Source of the DNA: Wolfiporia cocos | Taxonomy: Eukaryota; Basidiomycota; Agaricomycetes; Polyporales; Phaeolaceae | Reading direction: 5' to 3' | Assembly: GCA_029448655.1 (NCBI GenBank) | Contig: JACCLO010000035.1 | Span: 1 to 64,000, forward strand | DNA: 64,000 bases | Shown: positions 1-10,754 of the stretch, in pieces | Layout: each line of letters opens with the position of its first letter | How positions within the stretch are numbered: the stretch's first letter is position 1 | Position numbers and translations under genes: made by a program | Notes under the pieces: model-generated | Seen by the model: the letters and a program-made list of their open reading frames with translations, nothing else | What the model was told of the DNA's origin: nothing | Database searches by the model: none

Positions 1-509
1 AAACAACAAACCTATCACGACCTCAGTATATTCCTCATCCATTGTCTTTATCCTACCGTTCTCCGTGCGGGTGACTTGTCGTGTACGAGTCTCCGAATGC
101 CAACCCTTTAGATGAACACGGAAGTCCGGCAGCATCTGGGAATGCGACAAGAGATAACGGTACAATGCTTCACCTATAGGCACAATGCAACGGATCATGA
201 ATATTGGATCGCAAAAGCGACAGCATAACTACGCCGAGAGGACTCACCATCCTGGTTCAGGTGCGGGTCGTGCGACACAATATCTCCGTTACCGTCGACG
301 AAGTATTCAGCCTCATAAGGAGTGAACTCTGGTGGCGGCTCCTCCCCGCCATACGGAATGAAAATATCGTCTCCTGTGAAAACGCTGTTGTAGGTCGGGG
401 CTGGCGCTGCTATACTATCTTGGAAGCTAGGAGGTGCATCTGGGATTGCAGATGGTCCGGCAGCAGGTAGGTCATCTGAGAGTAAGTCCGCTCCTGTCTT
501 TGTGTCCAT
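1..509 (-). CDS. Conserved basidiomycete protein of unknown function (5' part only)
   Basis: The ATG is at 509. The longer open frame to 515 would need TTG, so I reject it. Exon 1 (509-247) ends at a GTGAGT donor. The acceptor is at about 174, and exon 2 (173-12) stops at a GTTTGT donor 11 bases from the window edge, so the rest is missing. The protein starts acidic and Pro/Ser-rich. It then has a block with PPPEFTPYEAEY, GDIVSHDPHLN and, after the splice, a segment rich in R/T/E (HSETRTRQVTRTENGR). That combination recalls a large family of Agaricomycete hypothetical proteins, which I know by pattern only. No function is assigned. I see no signal peptide or membrane segment. Confidence 0.65.
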
Positions 510-1050
510 GGTCAAGATGATAATGGTCCAGGTCAGACCAGACCTATGTAACGGCAGTGACTCCTGCCGTGAAATACGGCACCGGATAATGTGGCAGCAG
601 GCGCGTTGATCTAGCCATGTTGGCCAGATGCGGCGCGGCAGTGCTAGAGGCTTAAGATCCAGGATTTGGGTGGCATAGCACGTTTCACCATGCCTGAATC
701 AGGCCTTCAGTTGAGGAGTCCTGCTAACTGTGCGTCAATCTGGCAAAGCGGTCAGATGCATTCACAGAGTATGGGCACAATAAACTAGGTAGCACATGCA
801 CTCCGAGAGTGTTAGATACATTACAGCGGATGAGGAGTCCTATAGCTACCACTACGACACTGTCTAAGGTCCGTTTTTCATTCATGAGCGTATGTATACG
901 CATATGTAAGACGTTCAAGGACATGTACTGTCATGAACGGCATGAACAATAAGAGCAAGGTGCAAATACAAACCACAAAGTCCAAAGCTCGAGTGGAATG
1001 AGATGCTTCAAAAACACAGAACTAGCGGACCGGCAAGAACTTGACCAAGA
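510..1050. other. Intergenic, no gene seen
   Basis: This interval separates the start of the first gene from the 3' end of the next, both on the minus strand. A 66-codon minus-strand open frame (724-924) has no splice context or recognisable motif. I see no coding or repeat signal here. Confidence 0.5.
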
Positions 1051-3990
1051 TCACTGCCGCCGAGACGGCTCTCTAGAGATGTCGCTGCTGACACTGACGC
1101 CGTCAGGTAGATTGCGCACCTATGCATGATGTTAGGTATGGTAAACGATGTGAGAAACGCAAGCACAAACCTCTAATGCAGGTCTCAGGGGGCTGTGTTC
1201 TTCGAACGGCGCATCATCTGCCATAGAATACGTCGAAGAAGTCGCCGAGTCCCTCAGATCATCATCATTCTCCGACATCTGTGCCGCCTTCACAAGCCGT
1301 TGCGGATTTCTCGGCGGGGGCGTCAGAATATCCCCACTACTCGAGTTGAGCGGCCCGGACGGCATCGCTGGCGTTGCTGGCATACTCCCGCTGCGCCCGA
1401 AGGCGGCGAGGAGCAGGTCGTGGCTGCTCGCGCTCTCATGCGCCTGGTGCCCGAATCCGGCCGAGCTCGTGCTCTGGCTGCGCGAGCTCGTGCTGTGCCC
1501 ATGTGCCGAGTGCGATGGCCCCGCCCACGCGGTCGGCGGCGGGCTGCTCGTCCGTGCGGGCGAGTAGCCATCCTTCCGAGAGAAGCCGAGTGTCGCTGGG
1601 GGAGGCGGGTGCACTGTGCCGTACGCTACGTACGGGTCGAACTCCCGCTCGCGCGCATTCTCGGGCGCCGCTGCGGGGTCGTCCAGATATGCGGAGGGTG
1701 GACGGCCGCCCGCGATGCTCGGTGTGGAGCTCGAGCCGTCGCGGAATGGGTTTGCAGAGACGGGGGAGCCGCGCTCAGCCATGTTAGGCGCACCCTCTTC
1801 GTCGCCGTCAAGGGGCCGGCGGTTGTAGCCTGCCGCTGCCAATGTAGTGGCCACCGCAGTGTCATGCTCCAACCTGAGAGTACGACGTCGACGGCGAATA
1901 AAGAAGAAGAGGAACAATAAGATAGACGCAGCGGCCAGGCCCACAATCAAGAATACACCTGCAACGGCACCTTTGTTGCGGAAAAACCTTCACGAATGTG
2001 AGCTGGAAATTGCTTTCAGGGATGAAAATCGGACATCTACTCACTCTGAAGTGACCTCTGCGGAATCGGTCTGGCTTAAAGGTGAAGGATTTGCTACAAT
2101 AATCGTTACAACACTCGGCCCGTTGCTACCGCTGACCACAGTCGTCTCCGTAATGAGCGGTGGTGCAGACGTGATGGTATGTCCTTGGCTATTTGTTGTC
2201 GTTATATAGACTGTTGACTTCAAGGTGGTGCTGGGACGTGGTCTATGTGAGAGTGAAGTCGATTCAGGATAATAGAAACGACATACGTTGCAGTCTCTTC
2301 AGCTGCAGTAACAAAAGGGACTGAACTGGAGGAGCTAGAGGAACTCGGCGATGGCGAGTTGCCATTTGTGCTACTAGTTGCAGGAGCAGGGGACGAACTT
2401 GTGGAAGGTGAAGGCTGCGTAGTCGCCGTGACTTGTACACTTGTAGTCGAAGCTGTAGTTGTGGGCGATGTAGCAGGGTTTGTCGAGGTCGTCGTGGTCG
2501 TGATCACATCTGGGTTTGAAGCTGAAGAACTTGAATCCGATGTCGTGGCCTGCGAAGTTGTCGCCTCGGTGGACGACACCGTACGCTCGGGCGAAGATGT
2601 GGAAGACTTGATAGGGGAAGTAGAAGATGAAGTGTCCGTAGCGGATGTAGCGGAAGAATGTTCAGTGGAGGACGATGTAGATGAAGGAGCGGTCGTGGGG
2701 GTCGTGGAAGAATGCTCGGTACTGGTGGAAGAATGCTCGGTGCTGGAAGATGCCTCGGTACTGGAAGATGCCTCGGTGCTGGACGAGTGCTCCGCCGCGG
2801 ACGAGCTACTAGTAGTTGCCTGCTGCGACGATGTCATAGTTGTCGGAGATGAGGTCGGGGTGGAACCAGTGGTCGACGATGCATTTGTCGCGGAAGTGAC
2901 ACGCGACGGCGCAGATGCCGACTGAGCGGTGGAGGAGGACATCGCCGCTGATGTTTTCACACTGCCTGTACTGGACGCTTCAGACACGGTCCTTGCCGAG
3001 CTAATGACGATCATTATGTTCGTCATTAGTGGGGGAGCGATCTGGACGAGATCATGGGACTCACTCTGTGGTGGAGCGCGCCTCAGAGGGCTGGGCAGAG
3101 GACCGTTCAGCCGAGGTAGACGCGGCCATTGATGCTGTAGGGGATGGGCTGGACTGCTCAGCAGATGTCGTGCGAACGGATGTCCCAGAATCGGTAGTCG
3201 CTGAGGACATGAACCGCGAGGTAGCAGCGGAGGTCGTACTGTCAGTGTGAGAGCTGTCCTGAGTGGTTGTATGTGCGCTTGTGCTCGTGTCAGTACTCGT
3301 GGGTGCACTCGTGCTTGCGTCAGTACTCGTCGACGCTGGTGCTGAAGTAGCAGTAGCAGGGGACGACGATTCAGAAGCTGTATGTGCGCTTGTGCTCGTG
3401 TCAGTACTCGCGGGTGCACTCGTGCTTGCGTCGGTACTCGTCGGCACTGGTGCTGAAGTAGCAGTAGCAAGGGACGATGATTCAGAAGCGGTCGTAGAAA
3501 CGGCCGTAGTCACGGCCGTAGACGAAGGATCCGAAGTGGATGTCAAAGTTCCCGTCGCAGACACAGTGGGAGACTCGGATGGAGAAGCACCTGAAAACCG
3601 GATTCGCAATGGTAAATATGTGGCCTTAAGCTCGGCAAAAGGTAAAAGGGAAGTAGGTAGGCTCTACTGCCGCGGCAACTTCTACGTGCAGCCAGTTCAA
3701 TGGTGGTTTGTCCCGAACAGACTTTCAAGCACTCAGCGCAGAACAGCGGCCCGAGCAGCTACCACGAACAAACGCCGAGCTTCAGGAGCGTCTTCTATAG
3801 GTCACTCGGAGGCATGATTAGACTGGCTTACTGGAACGTTTTCTGACCTCGACCAGCTCCCGCCGGCCAATGCCCACGGCACACGAGGCACAAAGTGGCG
3901 CAGGGTCGCCGCGACATTCACAATATAATGCTCACCTGAGGTGGAAGGACTGACACTGGCCGATTGCCTCTTAACATGCACCTGAGCCAT
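1051..3990 (-). CDS. Ser/Thr-rich single-pass membrane protein (possible cell-surface or wall-sensor type)
   Basis: Exons from the 3' side are 1051-1119, 1171-1987, 2045-2242, 2287-3000 and 3065 to about 3591, with a first exon near 3932-3990. All junctions use GT-AG and the frame closes at TGA 1051. The outer part is several hundred residues of Ser/Thr with two 37-residue direct repeats. It is followed by a short linker (EFFRNKGAVAGV), one membrane segment of about 20 residues, an Arg cluster and a cytoplasmic tail with NPF and Pro-rich motifs. The last exon encodes EVRNLPDGVSVSS, a tail I associate with Agaricomycete homologues. The architecture fits a heavily O-glycosylated surface protein; the sensor role is inference. 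The intron after exon 1 would be about 340 bases, unusually long here, so an unmodelled exon may lie inside it. The N-terminus is problematic: see the finding on the in-frame TAG. Confidence 0.75.
3268..3489. repeat. 111-bp tandem duplication inside the Ser/Thr coding region
   Basis: Two copies, 3268-3378 and 3379-3489, differ at only a few bases. The period is a multiple of three, so each copy adds 37 residues without a frame change. Further short in-frame repeats lie near 2700-2790. Such repeats expand and contract easily and often vary between strains in fungal surface proteins. Confidence 0.85.
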
Positions 3991-4038
3991 GGCCTACAGA
4001 GGCAGCATGAAAGTAACGGACAAGAGCATGGCGGGCAT

Positions 4039-5265
4039 TATCTCGGTATAGCAAGATAGCAGCAAGCGGTGAGGCAAGGTGATACCGAAAATTATCGAGC
4101 TCGCACAAGTCCGACATGGAGTGCAGAGCGTCATTCGTCGCGTCACACCTTGCTGCCCGTCACCTCTACTCTCATCTTCCATGGCTTTCTTGCTGGCAAT
4201 TAATATTCATCCCTCTCGACAAACCCTCAGCAACTCTCGTACTGCGCGATCTGGGCAGCCTGCTGGCGTCTATGGAGACTGTCCGGATATCACTTACCAC
4301 GCCCTAGCTTCTCATTGGCAATTCAAGGCTGCCTGGGGCGGAGAACGTGTCTGCTGTGCAGACTCTGATTGTGATCTGGTGTGCGGCTTTCTTCAGGACG
4401 GCTTGTAGATGTGCAGACTTTACAACGGCGCATCAAGTCGGTTTCAACATTTGGAGCTCTGCCATCGTAGTCGTTTTCGAGGGATCTGCGCACCATGCAG
4501 TGTCCCAGGCCGACTAGCGGATGTACTCGAAGCATCTTCAAGCTATATCTCGGGGCGGAAATAGATTGCCCGGCCTTCTGCGAAGCCTTCTTACTCTGGT
4601 GCTGGGCCCTAGACCGCCTACCTATATGCGATATGCAAGCGGCTTGTCTTGTACGCTGAATCACGTTTGAAGTCGTGTTCGAAGAGGCACCATCTGTGAC
4701 ATCCTGCTGGTACAGAAGCCATCTAACGTTTTGGTGCCATCGGACGTGCCTTTTTTCTGTTGATGGAGCTTGGTAGTGGCAATGCTATTTACGTTCAATT
4801 GAATGCGAGTTGACATGTTCGACGAATCGAATACATAACGACAAGAACATGACGCACTCGTGAACAGTCTACTTGACGTGAGCTGCCAGACTAACATCAG
4901 CAGTATCCTCGAGCTAAGGGTAAATCCGGTCCACTGTCATTACCGTACATAATGGGGAGTGTACATTGAGTAGCAGAAGGAAAGTAATGTTACAGAGCAA
5001 AAGGATAGAAGTGATGGATCTACTTGCAGTGTGCGAGGGTAGTAAGTCGCCGGGGTCGTCGTAACATATAGCATGGCGTTCATGAAATGTGGGGAAGATC
5101 ATGTGCAGGTCCGAGTGTCGAATCAAGAGTGCAGTATGGCATTAGGAAGGAATAATCCTATACTTCCAAGATCTGTCCGTAGCTCGCCTGGTAAATACAA
5201 ATCGGTAGTCAATATGTGTCGCTCACCTATCCGGGTGACACAGACGATCTAGCAGTGGGTATCGT
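4039..5265. other. Gene-poor interval
   Basis: Open frames here (for example minus-strand 4323-4664 and 4661-4897) have no recognisable domain, no consistent splice chain and a composition like random sequence. This is the upstream region of the Ser/Thr membrane protein and the downstream region of the Rab gene. I see no RNA gene or repeat. Confidence 0.45.
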
Positions 5266-6383
5266 TCAACAACATTTCTTGCCCGGGCCCGGTAACCGCA
5301 GTTTGATTGCGCCGCTCTTCCTGCGATTCCCGCTGAGGCTGCCGAAGCTGAGCCTACTAGAGCTGTTCACTCTTCGCAGCGCACGGTCGCCATAGCTGAC
5401 TCCACTGCCAGCCTTTTCCGGATCCAGAATGCCAGATTCTATGGAGAGAAGGATAGCTCGAGTACAGAGGAGAAAAGGTGCCTCGACGTTGTCGCCTGAC
5501 AACGAAGAAGCTTCGAGGAAATGCAAATCTGGAGCAACCGAATATCATAGATCTGTGCACGAAGGGTAGTTGGATGAATGCACGTACCGTTTTCTGCAGC
5601 CCACTTGCTCGCTTCCGCCCACTCCACCTCTCGGTCCTCTTCTCGGTCAGATTTATTCCCAACGAGAACGGTGACAAGATATGGACTGGCCAATGCACGC
5701 GCGTCGGCCAGCCATTGAGCCAGATTCGTGAATGAAGCGCGACTAGCATCCCTGTCAGGATGAGTCAACAGAGTAGTCAATGGACGTACCTTGTGATGTC
5801 GTAAACCAAGATGGCTCCGGCTGCACCTCTGTAGTAGCTGCGCGTCACTGATCTAATGACCATGGCATCAGTCGGCTGGTTGCGCGGGCCACCATTACGG
5901 AAGAGTCGTACCGAAATCTCTCTTGCCCCGCAGTATCCCACAGCTCGGCGCAGTTCAGGGACCATCTGTCGTCCACAAAACGGTGGACGAGACGTACCTG
6001 GAGCTTTATACGCTTCTCTCCCAGCTTGATCGTCCGACTGGAAAACTCGACGCCGATCGTGTGCTGGGAATGATCCTTGACTGTTGAGAAGTCGGTATTC
6101 AGCCTCGTCTGAATTTCCTAGGCGGACACGCACAGCTGTTGTGTGTGAACTGGTGTAGCAGGCAAGACTTTCCCGTTCCGGCCTCCCCTGCTCAAAAATT
6201 CAGTATCGAACGCGTCGGCTATGCGCTGCAGGCGGCGCGCACCGATGACGATATATTTCATGAGGAAATCTGCATGCGGCAGCGTAAATCGTGAGCGGCG
6301 CGATGTGCAGGGCACCTTGCAAGCCACGCACCATAGGTTTCCATGAGTTCCGTGGCATCCGCTTCGTAATCGTCGACAGGCAT
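5266..6383 (-). CDS. ypt4: Rab4-type small GTPase (fission yeast Ypt4-like)
   Basis: Eight exons: 6383-6332, 6269-6243, 6187-6134, 6080-5998, 5943-5912, 5852-5790, 5751-5588 and 5528-5266. They join to 738 coding bases (245 aa). The P-loop is GEAGTGKS, switch I contains HTIGVEF, switch II is [11 protein letters not shown] followed by [13 protein letters not shown], and the guanine-specificity motif is GNKSD. The G5 loop reads EASSLSG instead of the usual ETSAxTG. The segment [14 protein letters not shown] and [10 protein letters not shown] are Rab4 signatures. The C-terminus is KKCC, a prenylation signal, so the protein should be membrane-anchored and work in endosomal recycling. It is longer than animal Rab4 because of a Ser/Arg-rich tail before the cysteines. 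Exon 2 is only 27 nt. Confidence 0.95.
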
Positions 6384-6719
6384 GGTGAAGGCGTGCACTG
6401 GCGAGGGAGGTAAGCTGAGGCAACCGAGCCGGACTCTAAGCGTACGGTCGAGAGATCCGTTCGAGCAAGCGCCTAGGCCGAATTGTAACGCACGTGCTGC
6501 GCGCCTGCATCCATCACGTATTCGATATATACATTCGCGTTGTGTTTTACCTTCTCTACCTTCTGCTACGACGGCTGCAGGAAGAATGCTCTTGCTTTTT
6601 GATTTTGCTATGAGCTCTGCTCCATAACTGGTTGCATACATATCATTACACTTGGTATTTTACTCTGGTCTCTTCATCTGATATATGTGGGGTATATAGA
6701 CATGCGTCGCGTGGGCCAT
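6384..6719. other. Intergenic between two minus-strand genes
   Basis: This is the upstream region of the Rab4 gene and the 3' flank of the D-serine dehydratase gene. No coding signal or clear promoter element stands out, apart from AT-rich tracts around 6640-6700. Confidence 0.4.
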
Positions 6720-8230
6720 TCACCATCCCTTCCAAGGCACCCAGACATCCTCCACCATGTCTCCTTTGCTCGGCATGTCGGAATCGACAATGTAGTACCA
6801 GGGATAGGCCGCCATGATCAGACACGCGTGCTGTCCCACCATCTGGATCATCTCTCCTACATAGAGTTTAGCGCCCCCTGCCTGCGTCTGGGTCAGGACA
6901 CCATGCTCTTGAGAAATGCGGCTGAGCCTCCAAGGCTTCCCAACCACTTCCCCAAAGCCGGGATACGGGCCGATGTCCTTGCTTAGAGCAAGAGTCCCAG
7001 CATCGCACAACGCCTCGTCCGTACCGCCTTCACCGCGGCCGGGATAGTAGGAAATCACAGTCGCCAACACGCGCTGCGCGACGCGCTTCGAGTCCACCAG
7101 CCCAGTATGCAGCTGCTGCAGATCCAGCAGCGGGTAATTTCCTGTACTTACGTGCGTCACAGTCGCCGGCAATACGTCACGACAAGACTAACCTGCATGG
7201 ATCTCGAGCCGACCGTTCAAACGGAACTCCAGCTGCGCCCGGGTCTCTGCGGTAGCAGCATGCGCGGTGGGCGTGGCTCCTATGGCAAGCACGAAAGGTT
7301 CGTTGCGGGGGGCTGTATTAGGCGTGCCAGCCAAAATGGATAAAGCAAGACCTGCCGCAGTATTGACTGCCTCAATCTCTCTCGACAAATAGCCGGTCGC
7401 TTCCGGCAAACAGATTGAACTGTATGAGTGGCCACCATGGGTATAAAAACCATAAACCGAGATGACTGGCGAGGAAAAGACCGTCATCAGGAGGGATTCA
7501 AACAACGGCGACGTCGGTTCCAACCCTGCCCGCCTGAATTGTATGTTATTCTTTGCACGTTGCCGAGAGATAACCCGTGCGCACTTGTGTCCACAGTCCA
7601 CCTTGATGAAGACGGACCACCGGCGCGGATTTGCTCTTGATCTCTCAAAGGCCTCCAGGAATTTCACTTGGTCCGGATGGTCAATTAGAATGCGCAGATG
7701 AGCATCAAATGCGGCTATCTCCTCCCACAAAGAGGAGAGGTCCTGTACTTTGTTCAGAGCGACAGGTAATCCGTACAGTATCTGGTGTCGAGTGTAAGTG
7801 ATCATACTAGCAATGCCATCGGCGGCACTCACATCCTTGACTGTGCCATCGGCGACAAGTCCATCTCTGATGATCTCACAAGCTTCCATGACTGTCGACA
7901 CGACGATCGCGCTTGTTTGGTCCGCGGTCGAGACCAGCTGCAATCGGATTCCTTCTGAAGTCTGGTGCATCTCTCAGCATCGATAGCGATTGCTGTCTCC
8001 TTGCTCCCTACCTTATGCGACTTGACGTGAGCTCTGAACGTTGCCCCCCACTGTTTGGCATTCTCGTGCATCAACGCACAGTTCTTCGCAAAGAGCGCTC
8101 GATCTATGACCACCGCAGGCGTCCTGATCGCGTTGAGGGTCTTGCCCTTGTACTCGTCGACCAGCTCCTGCTTCTCGGGCTTCGCGCTGATGTGAAATGG
8201 TGTTTTAGTCTGGATAGTGAGCAGCGACAT
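6720..8230 (-). CDS. dsd1: D-serine dehydratase, zinc- and PLP-dependent (yeast Dsd1 type)
   Basis: The start is at MSLLTIQ (ATG 8230). Introns follow KSHK, the GHK before RAGLEP, and HA before GNYPLL; each removes a short GT-AG stretch and restores the frame. The N-terminal alanine-racemase-like barrel contains RTPAVVIDR and FRAHVKSHK, where the last lysines include the PLP-binding residue of the family. YGFYTHGGHSY and the C-terminal QHAC motif (His-x-Cys zinc ligands in characterised eukaryotic D-serine dehydratases) are present. The reaction is D-serine to pyruvate plus ammonia. The C-terminus VEDVWVPWKGW matches the usual end of the family. D-threonine aldolase-like proteins share the fold, but the overall pattern favours Dsd1. 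It shares a 309-base divergent region with the hydrolase gene. Confidence 0.93.
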
Positions 8231-8480
8231 GGTGGATGTGCTGGATCCAAGGCGGTCGCAGTGGCTGTGGCTGTTTGACCTCATCTCCGCGCTATCGATA
8301 TGGCGGGGCCGCTTGCGATCACGTGTGCCGGTGTTGTCTTCCGATCTCAGCCCGAAGTCTATCCTTGCTTCGACGCGTCAGTCTCAAGGTCGAGCACACG
8401 CTATCGCAGACCCTTGAATTGATTATCGCCTCGATAGCACGCCATTGTGACTCTATGGAAAGGGTCATGTTGCCTTCCCT

Positions 8481-8486
8481 TATAAA
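8481..8486 (+). promoter_or_regulatory. TATA box of the hydrolase gene
   Basis: TATAAA lies 54 bases before the ATG at 8540, inside the 309-base divergent region shared with the D-serine dehydratase gene. The spacing suits a fungal core promoter. It is a sequence match only. Confidence 0.5.
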
Positions 8487-8539
8487 CCGTGCCCACCAAT
8501 ACCCCTCGTCGGATTGCTCTGCACGCGTGCACCTTCACC

Positions 8540-9821
8540 ATGACCAGCCAGGAAAGAGTCGTTCATCAGCCTATTCATCCCGATGTTCTAGGGAGGCTTG
8601 ATCCCGAGTACGTTGCGTTCCACAACGCCAATACAGCATACGCTGTTCCCGTCCAGCTGCTCCCTTGGAATCCTGCTGTGCGCCAGGGCCCGCCTGTACC
8701 AGGCGGTGCGGAGCCTCTGAAGGTTGGAGCAATCAAGGATATCTCGCTCAGTAAATGCGCCGCGCGCGTATACACACCGGAGGGTACCGCTCCTGATGCA
8801 GGATGGCCGGTTCTCCTGTCCTTCCATGGAGGCAAGGTTATTAGCACCGGAAGTCTCTCAGTACTCATGTGTGGGTTCAGGAGGATGGACACTAGGAGGA
8901 ATCAACACTGAGACTTCCTGGTGCACCAACGCATGCCAGCGTGAGCATGTCACAGACACGTTTATGGACCATCCATATATGACAGTATCTATACCACAGG
9001 GGCACGATGCGTCGTGGTTTCCGTTGATTATCGGCTCGCCCCAGAGAATCCATACCCTGCGGCTGTTGAAGACGCAGTAGAAGCCCTTCACTGGGTTTAC
9101 CAAAACGGTAAGTCAGAGTTAAATGTCGACATCACCAAGTACGCTGTCGGCGGTTCTTCTAGGTATGTCGGTTGCAGGTTTCCCAGCCGCTTGGTATAAC
9201 GAACTGTCCCAGCGGAGGCAACCTTGCTGCGGTGGTGGCACTGAAAGCTGCGCTCGCCGAACCGCCCATCCCTCTCGTCTTGCAGCAGCTGTTCGTCCCA
9301 GTAGTCGACAACACAGCGACGACGTCGGGTGATCCATACAAGTCGTGGGCGGAGAACATCAACACCCCCGCATTGACACCGGGCAGGATGTTATGGTTCC
9401 GCGACAACTACTTACCCAACCAGGAAGATCGAACGAAATGGGACAGTTCCCCGATTTTCGCGCCTAATGAGGCTTTCAAACGTGCAGCGAAGGCATACAT
9501 CGCAGTCATGGACATTGACATCTTGAGGGACGAAGGTGTGGCCTATGGCGAGAAGCTGCGAAACGCGGGCGTCGAGGTAGAGATAAAGAACTACAAGGGC
9601 GTGCCTCATCCTGCCCTTGCCATGGACGGTGCGTATTTGACCTTGATTGAGGCGCGGATCGCTAACAGAACTTCCGTTACATGCTTATCTAGGGTAAGAT
9701 TTGTTCTCACTGTGCGTTATATCTTCAGCAACTAATCCCGCTATGCAGGGTACTGCAGGTTGGGAGGCAGATTGTCACTGACGCCGTGCACGCATTGGGC
9801 AAGGCATTCGGCACGATATAG
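8540..9821 (+). CDS. Alpha/beta hydrolase fold-3 (hormone-sensitive-lipase-like esterase)
   Basis: Six exons: 8540-8831, 8881-8940, 9000-9162, 9213-9628, 9669-9693 and 9749-9821. They sum to 1029 bases (342 aa). The oxyanion-hole motif is HGGGW, followed by VVVSVDYRLAPENPYPA, which is typical of the HSL family. The nucleophile elbow GSSSGGN replaces the more usual GDSAGGN. A DID motif around residue 274 and a His in VPHPALAMD supply the likely acid and base of the triad. There is no signal peptide, so the enzyme is probably cytosolic; the substrate cannot be told from sequence. The first intron has a GC donor. The 25-nt fifth exon (LPLHAYLG) is the least certain part. The C-terminus is GKAFGTI. 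Confidence 0.88.
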
Positions 9822-10754
9822 TTTGTATGTTGATGATGAATCGTTTTTGAGACGTGTTCAACAAAAAATCATAAATGTGGTTGTGTATTGTAGGATGGAG
9901 GTTGTGGATGAATATGAATGTACTTGCCTTGAACATTCATCGTTGTCAACCTCCGTGATAAATGTGTACAAGTGGGTTTCGAAGTGAACCTTCCACCGTG
10001 GAAGAGGAACTAGACGCTGTCACTCGTTCGAAGAACAGTCAAGATTGCATTCAGCCTACGCTATCGGCAGTCAGCGCTTCAGCACGAGTTCCAGCTTTCT
10101 GTATTATGATACCGTCTGTGCATGCGTCAAATGTAGCAATCATCTGTTAGACAGTCGGCCAGTTTGCGGGTAGATTTTCTTTTCGAATGCGACAATCTTG
10201 AAGCAAACAATGTCTGAATCGAGTGGCAGCTTGAGCAATGCTGACAGTTCGCCAGGCTCCTAGCGTTCGAATACCACAGGAATAAGATCCCCTAATGCAC
10301 AATCACTGTAGGGTATGTTGGAAGTGAAGCTATGAGAACTTCACCTGGTCGCAATGGCAATATGAAATGCACAGCGACACCGTAAGAGTGGATCTACTCG
10401 TACGCAGAAGTCAGATTAAACAGATCATTGCCTTACTCAGGTATTTAGAGGGTCAGCCATTCGTTTCCTGTTCTCTAGCATCGAAAGTAAATGAGACATG
10501 CGGTGAAGGAAATGGCATTCGAAAAATGTCAGCGTTGAACCTGCCTGCGTGCCCGTCAGTCCTCCGATACGCGCGAGCGGTAACCAACGTGACATGGTGG
10601 AGTCTGCCTAATACCACATTTTGAGACAGATACCAGAAAGACGAGACTGAAATAGCAAGATACACAATTATTTTTCCTGTGTCATAAAGTAGGAGATTCA
10701 GCAAGAAAAAACCAGTAGACAACCTTCGGCTCGGCGGAATTTGCACCGCGTTTA
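9822..10754. other. Intergenic between convergent genes
   Basis: About 930 bases lie between the ends of the hydrolase (+) and the splicing-factor gene (-). Short open frames at 9962-10150 and 10367-10624 lack motifs and splice partners. I see no repeat or RNA gene. Confidence 0.45.

Noticed and set aside
4323..4897. Two minus-strand frames of 113 and 78 codons
   Set aside because: No domain, no shared splice chain; composition like non-coding sequence.
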